Source of the DNA: Otis tarda | Lineage: Eukaryota > Chordata > Aves > Otidiformes > Otididae | Direction of reading: 5' to 3' | Length of the DNA: 64,000 bases | NCBI GenBank assembly: GCA_026413225.1 | Contig: CM048552.1 | Location: 165,552,053 to 165,616,052 of the forward strand | Position numbers and translations under genes: made by a program | Shown: in pieces, positions 43,820 to 56,300 of the stretch | Layout of the letters: every line of letters begins with the position of its first letter | Position numbering within the stretch: the stretch's first letter is position 1 | The notes under the pieces: generated by a model | Databases searched by the model: none | Told to the model about the DNA's origin: nothing | Seen by the model: only the letters and a program-made list of their open reading frames with translations

Positions 43820-45982
43820 AGGGGCCCTGCCTCCAGCCAGGCGGAGGAGAGGGACAACAGAGTTTATTGGACTGTATGGATTAAATGGCCTGGCACATCA
43901 GATCCACAAGAGTATAAGGCTCTAGTAGACACTGGCGCACAGTGTACCCTAATGCCATCAAGACATAAAGGGGCAGAACCCATTTGTATTTCTGGAGTGA
44001 CAGGAGGATCCCAAGAGCTGACTGTGTTGGAGGCTGAAGTAAGTTTGACTGGAAATGAGTGGCAAAAGCACCCCATAGTGACTGGCCCAGATGCTCCCTG
44101 CATTCTTGGTATAGATTACCTCAGGAGTGGGTATTTCAAAGACCCAAGAGGGTATCGGTGGGCTTTTGGTATAGCCGCTGTGGAGACAGAGGAGAATAAA
44201 CAGCTGGCCACCTTGCCCAAGCTCTCAAAGGACCCTTCTGTTGTGGGATTACTGAAGGTTGAGGAACAACAGGTACCAATTGCTACCACCACAGTGCACC
44301 GGCGGCAATACCGCACCAACCGAGACTCCATAATACCCATCCTCAAGTTGATTCGTCGACTGGAGAGCCAGGGAGTGATCAGCAAGTCCCACTCACCCTT
44401 TAACAGTCCCATATGGCCAGTGAGAAAATCTAATGGAGAGTGGAGGTTAACAGTGGACTATCGTGGCCTAAATGAAGTTACGCCACCGCTGAGTGCTGCC
44501 GTGCCAGATATGCTAGAGCTTCAGTATGAACTGGAGTCAAAAGCAGCCAAGTGGTATGCCACCATTGATATTGCCAATGCCTTCTTCTCCATCCCTTTGG
44601 CACCAGAATGCAGGCCACAGTTTGCTTTCACTTGGAGGGGTGTTCAGTACACCTGGAATCGATTGCCCCAGGGGTGGAAACACAGCCCCACCATTTGCCA
44701 TGGACTCATCCAGACTGTATTAGAAAAGGGTGGAGCTCCAGAGCACCTGCAGTACATTGATGACATCATCGTATGGGGCAACACAGCAGCAGAAGTTTTT
44801 GAAAAAGGGGAGAAAATAATACAAATCCTTCTGAAAGCCGGTTTTGCCATAAAACAAAGCAAAGTCAAGGGGCCTGCACAAGAGATCCAGTTTTTAGGAG
44901 TAAAATGGCAAGATGGACGTCGTCACATTCCAATGGACGTGGTCAACAAAATAACAGCTATGGCTCCACCAACGAACAAAAAGGAAACACAGGCTTTCTT
45001 GGGCGTTGTGGGTTTCTGGAGAATGCATATTCCAAATTACAGTATGATTGTAAGCCCTCTCTATGAAGTGACTCGAAAGAGGAACGATTTTAAATGGGGC
45101 CCTGAACAACGACAAGCCTTTGAACAAATTAAACAGGAGATTGTTCATGCAGTAGCCCTTGGGCCAGTCCGGACAGGACAAGATGTGAAAAATATCCTCT
45201 ACACCGCAGCCGGGGAGAATGGCCCTACCTGGAGTCTTTGGCAAAGAACACCAGGGGAGACTCGAGGTCGACCCCTGGGCTTTTGGAGCCGGGGATATAG
45301 AGGTTCTGAGGCCTGCTACACTCCAACTGAAAAAGAAATACTGGCAGCATATGAAGGAGTTCGAGCTGCTTCAGAAGTGATTGGTACTGAAGCACAGCTC
45401 CTCCTGGCACCGCGACTGCCAGTGCTAGGCTGGATGTTCAAAGGGAAGATCCCCTCTACACATCATGCAACTGATGCCACGTGGAGTAAATGGGTCGCAC
45501 TGATCACACAGCGAGCTCGAATAGGAAACCCTAATCGCCCAGGAATCTTAGAAGTAATCACAGATTGGCCAGAAGGCAAAGATTTTGGAATGCCACCAGA
45601 GGAGGAGGTGACACGTGCTGAAGAAGCCCCACCATATAATAATTTACCAGAAGATGAGAAGAGATATGCCCTGTTCACTGATGGGTCCTGTCGTATTGTA
45701 GGAAAACATCGGAAGTGGAAAGCTGCTGTGTGGAGTCCTACACGACGAGTTGCAGAAGCTACTGACGGCCAAGGTGAATCAAGTCAGTTTGCAGAGGTGA
45801 AGGCCATCCAGTTGGCTTTAGACATCGCTGAACGGGAAAAATGGCCAAAACTCTATCTCTACACTGACTCATGGATGGTGGCAAACGCTCTGTCCACGAG
45901 TTCTCCTTCCTTCTCAATTCTCTCCCCCACCCGCCTGGGGAGGGGGAGGGTGAGCGAGAAACTGTGTAGTGATTCGGGCTAA
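43820..45982 (+). CDS. pol: pro-pol: protease, RT, partial RNase H
   Basis: This is the enzyme polyprotein, in the same frame as gag and starting right after its TAG, so expression would need readthrough. It runs 720 residues without a stop. Protease: LVDTGAQ with the active Asp at codon 37, and ILGIDYL further on. Reverse transcriptase: Asp at codon 250 (TIDIANAF), LPQGW, and YIDD at codons 312-315 (44,753-44,764), so all three catalytic Asp are present. RNase H: Asp 621 (FTDGS), Glu 659 (FAEVKA) and Asp 683 (YTDSW). The fourth acidic residue and everything after it are deleted. From 45,894 the frame enters 3' LTR sequence and adds about 29 unrelated residues before TAA. There is no integrase. 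The first internal ATG is at 43,952, too late to include the protease active site. Confidence 0.92.
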   Translation, partial: RGPASSQAEERDNRVYWTVWIKWPGTSDPQEYKALVDTGAQCTLMPSRHKGAEPICISGVTGGSQELTVLEAEVSLTGNEWQKHPIVTGPDAPCILGIDYLRSGYFKDPRGYRWAFGIAAVETEENKQLATLPKLSKDPSVVGLLKVEEQQVPIATTTVHRRQYRTNRDSIIPILKLIRRLESQGVISKSHSPFNSPIWPVRKSNGEWRLTVDYRGLNEVTPPLSAAVPDMLELQYELESKAAKWYATIDIANAFFSIPLAPECRPQFAFTWRGVQYTWNRLPQGWKHSPTICHGLIQTVLEKGGAPEHLQYIDDIIVWGNTAAEVFEKGEKIIQILLKAGFAIKQSKVKGPAQEIQFLGVKWQDGRRHIPMDVVNKITAMAPPTNKKETQAFLGVVGFWRMHIPNYSMIVSPLYEVTRKRNDFKWGPEQRQAFEQIKQEIVHAVALGPVRTGQDVKNILYTAAGENGPTWSLWQRTPGETRGRPLGFWSRGYRGSEACYTPTEKEILAAYEGVRAASEVIGTEAQLLLAPRLPVLGWMFKGKIPSTHHATDATWSKWVALITQRARIGNPNRPGILEVITDWPEGKDFGMPPEEEVTRAEEAPPYNNLPEDEKRYALFTDGSCRIVGKHRKWKAAVWSPTRRVAEATDGQGESSQFAEVKAIQLALDIAEREKWPKLYLYTDSWMVANALSTSSPSFSILSPTRLGRGRVSEKLCSDSG
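43825..43853 (+). promoter_or_regulatory. Predicted stem-loop after gag stop
   Basis: CCCT (43,825-43,828) can pair with AGGG (43,850-43,853), and CCTCC (43,830-43,834) with GGAGG (43,843-43,847), leaving an 8-base loop and a small internal bulge. It starts five bases past the TAG. Gammaretroviruses place an RNA structure close behind the gag stop to promote readthrough; a similar role here is inference. Confidence 0.5.
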
Positions 45983-45991
45983 ACCATCACA
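45894..45991 (+). mobile_element. 3' LTR remnant (last 98 bp)
   Basis: It is identical at all 98 positions to 41,597-41,694 of the 5' LTR. It follows the RNase H region directly; the base before it differs between the two contexts, so the junction has no long homology. The right target-site duplication CTAGG follows at 45,992. Confidence 0.97.
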
Positions 45992-45996
45992 CTAGG

Positions 45997-46645
45997 TAAG
46001 TAATGCAAAATCGATAACTCATTCTCCCAATTTAATGCTTATTAATTTATGTATAAATTGAGATACAGTATACTTAACTTAACTGCTACAGATGTATTTC
46101 CCTATTAAACAGTAATAATAGAAAAGTCTTTGGATGTTTTATTTAGATAAAAAAAAAAACCAAACAACCCTTTTCATGTATTAAAAACTGAAACAAGAGG
46201 AAAAAGTAGTACGAAGTCTGTTTGGTAACAGATGTATTAAAATTACTTATTTTGTCCAGAATGTCCAGAAGTAACTAGGAATTTACCATTCATAATAAAT
46301 ATTTGAGGGGAAAAAAAATCTAAACTGTAATAAAAAACTTTGACAAATCTTGGTAAGAAAAAGATCCCCATAAGCTGAATAACTCATATTAATGTCTTGT
46401 AAAAAGTCCTGTGTTGAATTTATTAACACCATGAAGAGTTATATCAGTGTCAGCATATTTCACCACATTGTATTCTGTTGTATTGAGTTCATTCACTCAT
46501 CATTGCTTGATGATAATATAGAGAAGCAGTCTTTCTCTGTGGAGACTTTCAGCCAATTCAATAGCATTCAACTATACAATAATACTGACAACAGAAAAAG
46601 AAAAGCTATAGTTCTTTTTTTATTATTACTTTATAATAATATAAA
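45997..46645. other. AT-rich spacer
   Basis: No gene or transposon recognised. Confidence 0.55.
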
Positions 46646-46757
46646 AGCCTCTGAACAAGCTGATCTAGTCAGGGATGTCCCTGCTCCTTGCAGGGGGGTT
46701 TGGACTAGATGACCTCTGAAGGTCCCTTCCAACCCTAACCATTCTATGATTCTATAA
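46646..46757 (+). mobile_element. CR1 LINE, 3' terminal fragment
   Basis: It begins AGCCTCTGAACAAGCTGATC, the last codons of ORF2, continues through the stop and 3' UTR (GGACTAGATGACCTCTGAAG), and ends with ATTCTATGATTCTATAA. Only about 112 bp, the shortest CR1 insertion in the window. Confidence 0.92.
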
Positions 46758-48789
46758 TAAAGGGATCATACTCTTATCACAAAATCCTTGAAGCTGATCC
46801 AAAATCCAATCTAGCTCTACCATAATTAGGTGGATTTCAGAGATCTCAGTATAAAAATATCTATGTGGTGCTGCCATAATTCATTTTTTCCTCATTTAAG
46901 TTTTCAGGCAAAGGCAAAGATATTTTCGCAATTTTGCAAAACATCTGTTTTGCCTTGATTAAACAGAGTACTAAATTAAAAAAAAAAAGAAAGAATGAAT
47001 ATTGATGCAAGAAGATTCTCTAAACAGCCTTGAGTTGTATAAGGCACTGCTAGATATAATCAATACAAAGATATATTTCTAATTCTTATAAAGTTATTGA
47101 TTACTAAACACTTGGATGCTATTTGAAATTTGCCTTTTTTTTTCTTATTCTAATTGCATATTATGTCCCTTTCTCAATGCCATAGCACTGAACTGAATAA
47201 AAGAGTGACTTGGAAAACACAAAATTAATCTGCCATTCCTTCCCTCTAGGGTTTTTCATAGATTAATACTTTTCATTTGTGCAGGCTTTGAAATATGGTA
47301 AACAACATTACAGACATTTAATAATATTATTTCCATATTCGACTAATGATGAGAGATGGCAAAATTTAATATACTGGGATTTTTTTGCCTGTACTTAACA
47401 ACACATTTCTGATCTAGCCAAAATTTAAGAGTTACAGCTGCTATAGAGCAGAAATCTAGTATCTTTCTTTGGCAGAAGTTAGTTGGTCTTGTAAGCTCTA
47501 CCAAACTATCACTGATTTATGTTAAGCTATAATTTATTTATACACTCCAGATTTACCAGAACTTGTAACAAAGACATTTTCCTTAGAAAAAAATTTAATG
47601 AAAAGACATTATTTTGTGATCACTCACCTCAAAAGGTTTGTTTATCCTCAGTTCTTCTGAGTTTTTTGTTTGTTTATTTTGTTTTTTTTTTTCTCCTAAA
47701 TGTAGTTTAGAGTTAAACACAGCATTAACTTTCCCAGCAACAATTCAACAATTCTGCTGCCTCTTGAATCCCTCAAGTTACCTTTGAATCCTACTTTCCA
47801 TATGCCTTCCCTCATAGAGAAAAATTAGGTTTGTTTTTGTTTTGTTTTTTTTTTTCTTTTTTTACCTTGACTTTTTCAAGAGGCTATTTGAAGACTTAAC
47901 AAAGTTACCTGAAAATTTCAGAGAATTTTATTTAAGCTCTCAGTAAGTGTATCATAAGATCATTTTCTCCAAATGGTAAAATATCCCTAGGAGGCTCTGA
48001 AGGAGTTCTACACTGCTGCCTCTTTCTTTTCTTAGAAATAATGTAATCCTTCTTAGTATAATATCTGTATTTTATTATCCATATATATATATATATATAT
48101 ATAAAAACTTTTGTATCTAATAGCTATCTCTCTCTCTAAATATATAAATCTGTGTTTACCTTCCTAAATAAAAGGTCACAGAAAAAACACACATGATGAA
48201 GGCCTAATATCTTATATCTCCTGGACTCGTTTTTGCTTCACCACAGCTCCTTCTCTAATCAAGCCCAGGCATGTTTATGGGAGATCTCTGCACAGTCGCT
48301 TCCTCAAAAGCTAATATAGATGAAAGTATTTCAGGCTTATTTCCATCTGTTTTTCATGGCTCTTTCACAAATAATTTTGCCTTTAGTTTTTGAAGATAAA
48401 TAAAAAAAAGCAATTCTGGATAGACTTTTAGGATTGTAATGTGACACCAGTTTTCTTTTTAAGATTTAGAATATGTGTAGATATCACTCTTTTCAAAGAT
48501 TAGACAAAGTCCAGGAGAGATATTTGTCTTTAGAATAAACAGGCCCATCCTTTCTTTTAACAATCATAACTTTCAGTGATGCATGAAGGCTTTTCATGGT
48601 GTTCTATCTGTTTTAGACCTCTTCTATATTCAGTGGAAAGAAAACCTAGGAATTGCAATAGGGTGATTATTAGAATTAGAAGTATATAAGTAGAGATGCT
48701 TATCTTCCTCTTTTGACTGAGCTTTGGATAGTTAACTTGAGTGAGATAAAACCTGTGAGTAAAAAGAAGCATTCAGTAAGCTGAATATT
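46758..48789. other. AT-rich stretch
   Basis: No gene or transposon recognised. It includes an AT microsatellite at 48,081-48,103 and several T runs. Confidence 0.55.
48081..48103. repeat. (AT)n microsatellite
   Basis: An uninterrupted AT dinucleotide run. Confidence 0.96.
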
Positions 48790-49327
48790 ATAGAATCATA
48801 GAATGGTTAGGGCTGGAAGGGCGCTTCAAAGGTCAACTAGTCCAACCCCCCTGCAAGGAACAGGGACATCCCCAACCAGATCAGGTTACTCAGAGCCTCA
48901 TCCAGCCTGGCCTTGAACGTTTCCAGGGATGGGGCATCTGCCATCTCTCTGGGCAACCTGTTACAGTGTTCTACAACCCTCATGGTAAAAAAAAAAAAAA
49001 TTCCTAATATCTAATCTGAATCTACCTCCATCTATTTTAAAACCATTACACCTCATCCTATCACAACAGGCCCTACTGAACAGCCTCTCCCCATCTTTCC
49101 TGTAGGCTCCCTTTAGGTACTGGAAGATTGCTATAAGGTTTCCACGGAGCCTGCTCTTCTCCAGGCTGAACAGCCCCAACTCTCTCAGCCTGTCCTCATA
49201 GGAGAGGTGCTCCAGCCCTCTGATCATCTTCATAGCCCTCCTCTGGACCCTCTCCAACTGGTCCATGTCCTTCTTATGTTGGGGGCTCCAGAACTGGACA
49301 CAGTACTCCAGGTGGGGTCTCACCAGG
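48790..49327 (-). mobile_element. CR1 LINE, 5'-truncated 3' end
   Basis: On the minus strand the ORF2 frame starts at [20 protein letters not shown] and continues with [20 protein letters not shown] and [20 protein letters not shown]. An expanded A/T run (48,988-49,001) then shifts the frame near the end of ORF2. The 3' UTR and the octamer tail end it at about 48,790. It is similar in age and group to the 8.7 kb and 16 kb copies. Confidence 0.93.
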
Positions 49328-50318
49328 AAAATTATACTGAAAATCTAAGTAAAACCCTAACAAAATATCTTTGTTATTGTCTATGCTGTAATAAGTCAAT
49401 AAAGTAGAAGGAATTCAGATAGCATCACAAGTCTGAAACCTCACTTTTTATCAGCATTGCTAGTTTAAGCCACATGCTTCTTCAGCTTAGCTTTTGTGAT
49501 ATTTTGAATATCTTCAGTTTTTTTCACGTTTGTAAGCAGATTTCCTTCTGTGTTTCAAAGAAAGTTCTAGAGCCACTCTTGCTGAGTTTTGAGAGTGCCT
49601 CAGAAATGTTTAGAAGTCCTCAAATGAGTCAAATGAATGACCTTTTTTTTTTCTTTTTTTCAGGGAAAAATACAAGAAACAGCATATATAAGCCCAATAA
49701 CTGACTGACATTGTTAAAGCTGGCATAGCACTTAATTAATATGTAGCCATCTGCTTCTTGATTATTGTTTCCTCCATGTATTACAAGCAAATTAAAGCCC
49801 AATAAAATAAAATTACTCTATGGATTCTGAGAATTACACTGCCACCTTTGTAAAGGGAGATTAACTGCAAAGGGAAAATTGTACAATTTCTCTCTTTAAA
49901 CGGATTAATTAACCTGGATCTTTATATGGATGCTTATTTAGAATAAAAATAGTATTAAAATGGCTCCATTTCATTCACTTTGCAAGGAGTGTACCCACTT
50001 ACATATTTAATTTTCTTTCAATAGTTAGAATTGCACCTTCAATATCATGAGCTGACCTCCTTGTACATCCCCAGGTAGACAAACTCTCTCAGAGCAAAAT
50101 ATTGTCTATAAAAGCTCATGCAGTGTATGTCCAAAGAGCCTAGGCTACTGGCCAAGCAATTAATTTGATTTACTAATAACCAAGAGGCAGAAGTACGTCT
50201 TAGCCTGCCCAAGGGTTTGTAGAGTATGTGTGTGTCACAGGTAGTTAAATGATCACAATGTCCACAAGTAGGTGGACAAGGAAAGACTGCAGTAGTTAAG
50301 AGAGAGACCTGGGAGAGA

Positions 50319-50342
50319 AAGAGAGAGAGAGAGAGAGAGAGA
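50319..50342. repeat. (GA)n microsatellite
   Basis: A GA dinucleotide run. Confidence 0.95.
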
Positions 50343-53300
50343 TGCCAGGAGGAAAAGTGTGGTAACTGGTTTGAGTCTTTACCTCACCATCCACTTGATT
50401 TGGGCACTGTCAAAGCTAGTCATGACATAAGGTCATTCTCTTCTAACTTACAAAGGAAGGAGAGGAAAATCAAAGAGATATGTATATTGCATGGGAAATG
50501 AAACAGTTGGTAAGACATTGCAGTAAAGAATAAAACAACTGTGGAAAAATACACTGATGTACAGCTGAAAAAGAAGGAAAAGAAAAAAAAAAAAACAAAG
50601 AAAAGAAAGCAAGCCTGCAGGTAGTTAAGAAAAATAAGAAAAGTTATAAAAAGGCTTGAAGAAAGCTATGCCCTAGTAATAATGGTTATGAGCAATTGCT
50701 CTGCTAATTCTGAGCAAAGGAGACATGCAGCCTTTCAAAAAATCCATAATGGAGAACTATGAAGACGGTAATACATTCTTTTATTTTGTTAGTAAAAACA
50801 AAAGCAAATATAATGTTTAGAGGAAGCAGTAGGAAACATTTATTTGATATTAAAGGAAAAGCTAATCTGAAATGAAGTTTTTAATGAACTATGCTGAGGA
50901 TGACTGTGGGATTCATACTATCATAGAGAACACTCAAGGTTAACATGTCTCAGCTTTATAGTTCAGGCATAATTTAAACAATCTTATAATAGTGAACAAT
51001 ATTCTTGAAATCCTAATACCAGTTTTGTTCAGTGGTTCCTGCCCCTGTAGCTTCTGCTTCCCAAGATATACTCATTGTCTAATCTAAATCATTTTGTAAT
51101 ATGCTCACTTACACTGACATCACGCTTTCTCTATGAGGTACGCACTATATATTGTTTGTGTTGTAGATTCTAATTCAGTAACAAAACTAAGAGTTTATTT
51201 ACAATCTGTGCTTATGTGCTACTGAAGTCCATAAAGTGTTATCAATTATCAAAGGCTTTACCAAGTAAGAATCTGTTCACTCACTCTCTAACAAGATCTC
51301 TCAAAATGTGGTACTATTTATTAATCTATTTTATACTAGTATGGTTAGATTTACATGCGTGAAATACTTTGAAATAAAGAGAGTTAAATAATTACTGATA
51401 ATAAATATAGTAAATATATACAACCTTTTCAGCATAATCACTGGTATACTGACACATCACAGTAGGATGAAGAATTAACCAGTCTTAATCCTACAATATT
51501 TTAATATTTATCACCAAATGGTCCAATTAACACTACAATTTGATGCATTTAGTAAAAACACATTCAGAATATCCAGGAAAAGCTTGGGATTTTATTTGTA
51601 ACTAATCCATTAAAATTGTCATATAGATCTTTTCTTTTTAAGTATCTGTAAGGAAAATGAGGAATTAGGTCCATTTGGTTAAAATAGTTTCCCCTATCAG
51701 CTTTCTGTCTCTTTCCCCTCAACACAAGGCCTATGGAAGCACTTAAATCCCATTAACATCAGAACATTTGTGGTGGATACATGTGGTACTCTATTTTGCC
51801 CTTAAGATAGTGTTCTACTATATACATTACATCAGTTATTTTCAGAATTAAACAGCAGTTGTGTTAACACATGTAAGTTAACAATATAGAAATAAGTATG
51901 ATTAAATAATGGCATATTTGGTCTCTCAGGTGACTTGTTATAATCTCAGTTCATTAAATACAAATAAATTTGGAAATTTACTGCCCAAGTCTCTTTATTC
52001 TCATTTTTAAACCTCTTTAATAAATCCTATATGTAGGTATATAAGTATGTATATAAAGTAAAAAAAAAAAAAATTAACATCTTAAATTAATTGTATTTGT
52101 GTAGCCTTAAAATTTTGCATGCTGCTGTCATTCTAAAAATGAATGTTGAATAGAACAGTAAATGTCTATGTTCAAGGATATGCATATAAATAACATAATA
52201 TTCTCTAACATATATTCATTTACCAGAATTTCATATAGATCTGCTATTGCATTCCTTCCTGGCCACAGAAATGGGTCAGAAATTAACCTCATTGAAAAAT
52301 TCTAGGGCAGAAAAAATCTTTTATTTTACATAACAAAATATGACTAGCTCAGATGTAAATTTTTACATTTTCAGCATGTAAAGACAAATAGGGTGGATCC
52401 CTTGAAAACATTGTCACTTTCTCCACGGAAGTACTGTAGGGGAAATACTCATGCTACAAATTCACAGCAACTACTCAACCCTAACATCATAATTCCTTTT
52501 TGTTTTTTTGTGGATACTGCAAATAATCTGGTGCTTGCAAGGTACATTCTATTTCTGTTCACTTTCAAAAAATATTACTTTGTTCTGTGTTTTATAGGTG
52601 ATCTTCAATGAAAATTGAAGGTTCAAAAAATAGCAATTATTGTTTTTCTTGATTCTAAGATTTATTTCTCCATTTGAGGTATGTATTGTGATATTGTACA
52701 AGAAATCAGAGGTTATTACTAACACTCAGTGTGAGAATTAAAAAGCTTCTTTCATAGCCAAACTTCCTGAAGAGCTGTTTTGGCATCCCCACATCTGAGT
52801 ACAAAACACACAGCAGAATCTGTGCAATATCTAGTTTCCCAAATGCTGATTATTTTTTTTTCACAAGGCATTTAAAAACAAGCTGTAAAGTCACAACATA
52901 GCAGTGTTCACTGAGGTTGCATCATTTAAGTTCAACTACTTGAGAACTGCTGCCATACTTCACTGAAATACTAGATTTTTTTTTTGTTGTTGCTCTACTT
53001 TTTAAGTAAGTAGGGTAGTTCACATATAATTTAACAAATTCAGAGCCATCTTCTACTCCTACCAGTAAACTGTTAATTGATTCAATTAACTGTAACCAGG
53101 ACCATAATAATTCTTTCTTTATTCCAGCAACTCATTATTTTTTTGTAAATGCAGATTTAGAAGCAGAGATTAGAAGTGCCATGAGTTGGTGTTAAGTGAA
53201 ACTGAAGAACAGTACATCAAATTCATTAGAGGCTTAGGGACTTTACTCAGAGATGGCTTTGAAAAACTATTTCCCCTAACATGCAGTGCAACATTTTATG

Positions 53301-56300
53301 TCTGGTATTCTGGAGCTATTCTTGAAAATAAGGTTTTGTTTGTGAAATTAAATCATTCCTAAGGAAAAGAAAGAACTATGCAAATGTAAGCACCTAAAGA
53401 CCTGTAGTCAAGAGGATAGATGGTTGAACTGTAAAACATTGGACTTTTTCTAGATATCCACTGCCAATCGACCTTCTTCAGAAGCTGGAACTACAGCCAT
53501 GGCTGAGACAATGACATAGTTATCTACATATAAACTGATTTACCTACCCCAATCCCCTCTAATCGGAAAAACAAGTGTATCTCCCATATGATTTCAGAGT
53601 AGATATCTGAAATTAGTCAAAGAAGTGGAACCTCCAAAAGCACACCTCTGAATTGACTAGAATGATTGCTAAAATAGTGAGGTACTCTGCCTTAAAGATA
53701 TCTCAGTTAGGTAAGATCTCTCTTACCTATTTGAAAGAATTTTGTATCAGAAGAGAAAAGTGTAATCAATGCAAAGTAAGTTAATTTTAGCCTTTCATCT
53801 GACTAATGATTAAGGCAATTCTAATCAAATCTAATATAGGAGAATATTAAGTATGCTCCTTGGGCTTACAGAACTACAGTGATACTCAGAATTAAAAGCT
53901 GGACATGAAAATTAAGAACCTTTTGAATTATTCATTATGTTACAAATTGCCTATTATCTAGAAGTCTACTTTGCATCTATAGTAGTTATAATGCAAAAAA
54001 CATTAAGGAGAGGTTTGACCCATACATCAATTGCATATCTTAGCTCTGAATCCTTAGAGCATGGCAACTGAGAAAAAATACTCTTCAGGGTCCTAAAGGA
54101 TGCTTGAAACTGCAGATGAATAAATCAAACAGAGTCAATGACAATAACAGCAGTGTTGTTAGTAATGACTTATGGAAAATAAAAAGCAGTCATTCTGGAT
54201 GGTAGTGGTAGATTTTCACTCTCCTATCCTTTTTTTTTTTTTTTTTTTTTTTGGTAAAACTCTTGTAATAGTTGAATATAAAACTTTGAGGACTGGAAGG
54301 AAAACAGACATATATATGACCTAAAATGCTGTATAAAGGGGTAGAGAAAATAAGTTTATGTAAACAGGAAATGAGCATAGGTTTCTATTTATGGTTGGAG
54401 AGTGATTTTTTTTGTGCTTGTACATGCTGTCTTTCTGTTTTGCAATCTAGCTGAAAGGTCAATGGCTTTGGAGAAAAAAGAAAAAAAAAATTACCCTCTT
54501 CTCTCTTTCTTTTTCCCCTCTACTGTGTTTGTATTTTCCCATGTTGCAAAGAGTACTTTTCCTGAAGTCTGGTCCGAAAAATTTTTGCTATTTTACCAAG
54601 ACTTTTTCTCAACATATGAAAATGAAGGTCCTGTTTGCAGATGTTCTTAGAATGGTAAAAAAAAAATTAATTTGTAACATTTCAAGTGCTTTTTGTTAGC
54701 TGGATCATGACACTGATACTCATGCTGTGCGACGCTTAACTGTAAATAATTCCAATCAAGTAAATTTTTTTTCTAGTTACAACTTTCAGGGTAAGAAACT
54801 ACTGTCATGGGTGGATAGAGAAGGCATAATTTTATCTTAATAACTGCATGTATAATTAAAGGAAGTAATTCAGGAAATCTGCACATAATATAAAACAGAA
54901 TTCTGTTCCAGTTTCATCATGACAAGGAAATAGGAAAAGAAATTCCCATGTACCTGTCAAAAAAAACAAAATGCATCTCCTGTATGTTCTCTGCTGTTGA
55001 AGGTAACAGCTTTAAATAAATTTTAATTGTTATAAAATAGTCCAATTCGTCAAGTGAAGTGGTTTTTACTTATGAGTGATTACAAAATAAAATCATGAAG
55101 GCATGAATCATAAATCATAACTCATAAACTACAAAGAAAATCAGATTTTTTTTTTTCAAGATCTTCATTCAAATCTCCTTAGGCTACAAGTGGAAACAAT
55201 TTTTTATTCTAATCTGGAAACTTGTGGAAACTTAGCATACCATGGAAAATTCAAGTTTTTAAGGACATTAGTGAGAAAATAGCAATATTGAAGTACTTCA
55301 GTAGTGAGTAGCAATGGAAAGAGTCAGAAAATAATAGCAGCAGAAGGTAATTTATGGAAGGGTTCAATTTTCTAAGCCCTTAGGGGAGGGCTCAGCAAGC
55401 CTTTCCACTTAGTCATTCACATTTTTTTCCACTTCTTTTCTGTTAGTTAATGCTGTTTAGTGCAAAAAAAAAAAAAGAATTACAGAAACAACAAGCTTGT
55501 CTCTGATACCATTATATCATCTGCAATTCCACTATGTTTCATTTGAATGAAATGGGATGATGCATCAGGAAAAAAAATATTCCTTAGCTTGAAGGGTGAC
55601 AAAGTCCAGCCATAATTGAAAGACTTGAAAAGGCATGAAAAGAAAATATGAAATAAGGAGAAAAGACATGTCTTCAACACTGAATGCAGACAGCATGTCA
55701 ATGATTTAAGAGTGGCACAAAGATTTTATCTTTAGTATGCAAAGAAATAATTACAGAATTGTTTCTCTTTTTTTTTTTTTTTTGTTTAAAATATTCCCAC
55801 CCTAAACACTCTGTCCCTCCATGGCTACTATTTTCAAACATTTTAAAGAAATGTAAAGTTTCTGTGGGTATTGAGACTAACAGTCTGTGTAAATGTTCTC
55901 TTCAAGATTGAAGGAAGCATTCAAATACATAATATAAAAGCTTAATGCAGGTGTTTAGCCCAGACCCTTTTTTTTTTTTAAGCCTGAAATGCCACCAACT
56001 TTACTAGTAGCAAAAAGAGACACATAAAAGTTAGACCTTAAACGTATTTATTATTATATGGTTTTTAAATGTTATGCATACTAGGAATTGAATTAGATAA
56101 GACCCTCTTTTAAAACAAATAGTCATAGTTCTGTGCAGAAGATCTCTGTTGAATTCATAGTAGCAAACTTTTTCAGGAACTTAGCTGATGGAACACAAAA
56201 CCATGGGGTTTTTTTTGAGATTCACCTGCATCAGAACTAACATCTCAAACATCTTCAGAAGAAAGTAGCTAAGAAATCCTGAAATTGAAAACAGCATGAA

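Larger units (their letters stand above)
41075..45991 (+). mobile_element. ERVL-type provirus, internally deleted
   Basis: A perfect 5-bp duplication CTAGG (41,070-41,074 and 45,992-45,996) frames TGTCCTGG...CATCACA. The order is full 5' LTR, primer binding site, leader, gag, protease, reverse transcriptase, RNase H, then the last 98 bp of the 3' LTR. Integrase, the RNase H tail and most of the 3' LTR are deleted. No env is present; ERVL-type elements usually lack env. The 5-bp duplication and pol type suit ERVL (class III). The 98 bp left of the 3' LTR equal 41,597-41,694 at every base, which suggests recent insertion. Without integrase and a complete 3' LTR the copy is defective for autonomous replication. 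Confidence 0.96.

Noticed and set aside
52603-52620. Perfect 7-bp hairpin with GAAA loop
   Set aside because: Short stems of this kind are expected by chance in 64 kb of AT-rich DNA, and no surrounding RNA gene features were seen. The 19-bp palindrome at 53,072-53,090 is set aside for the same reason.
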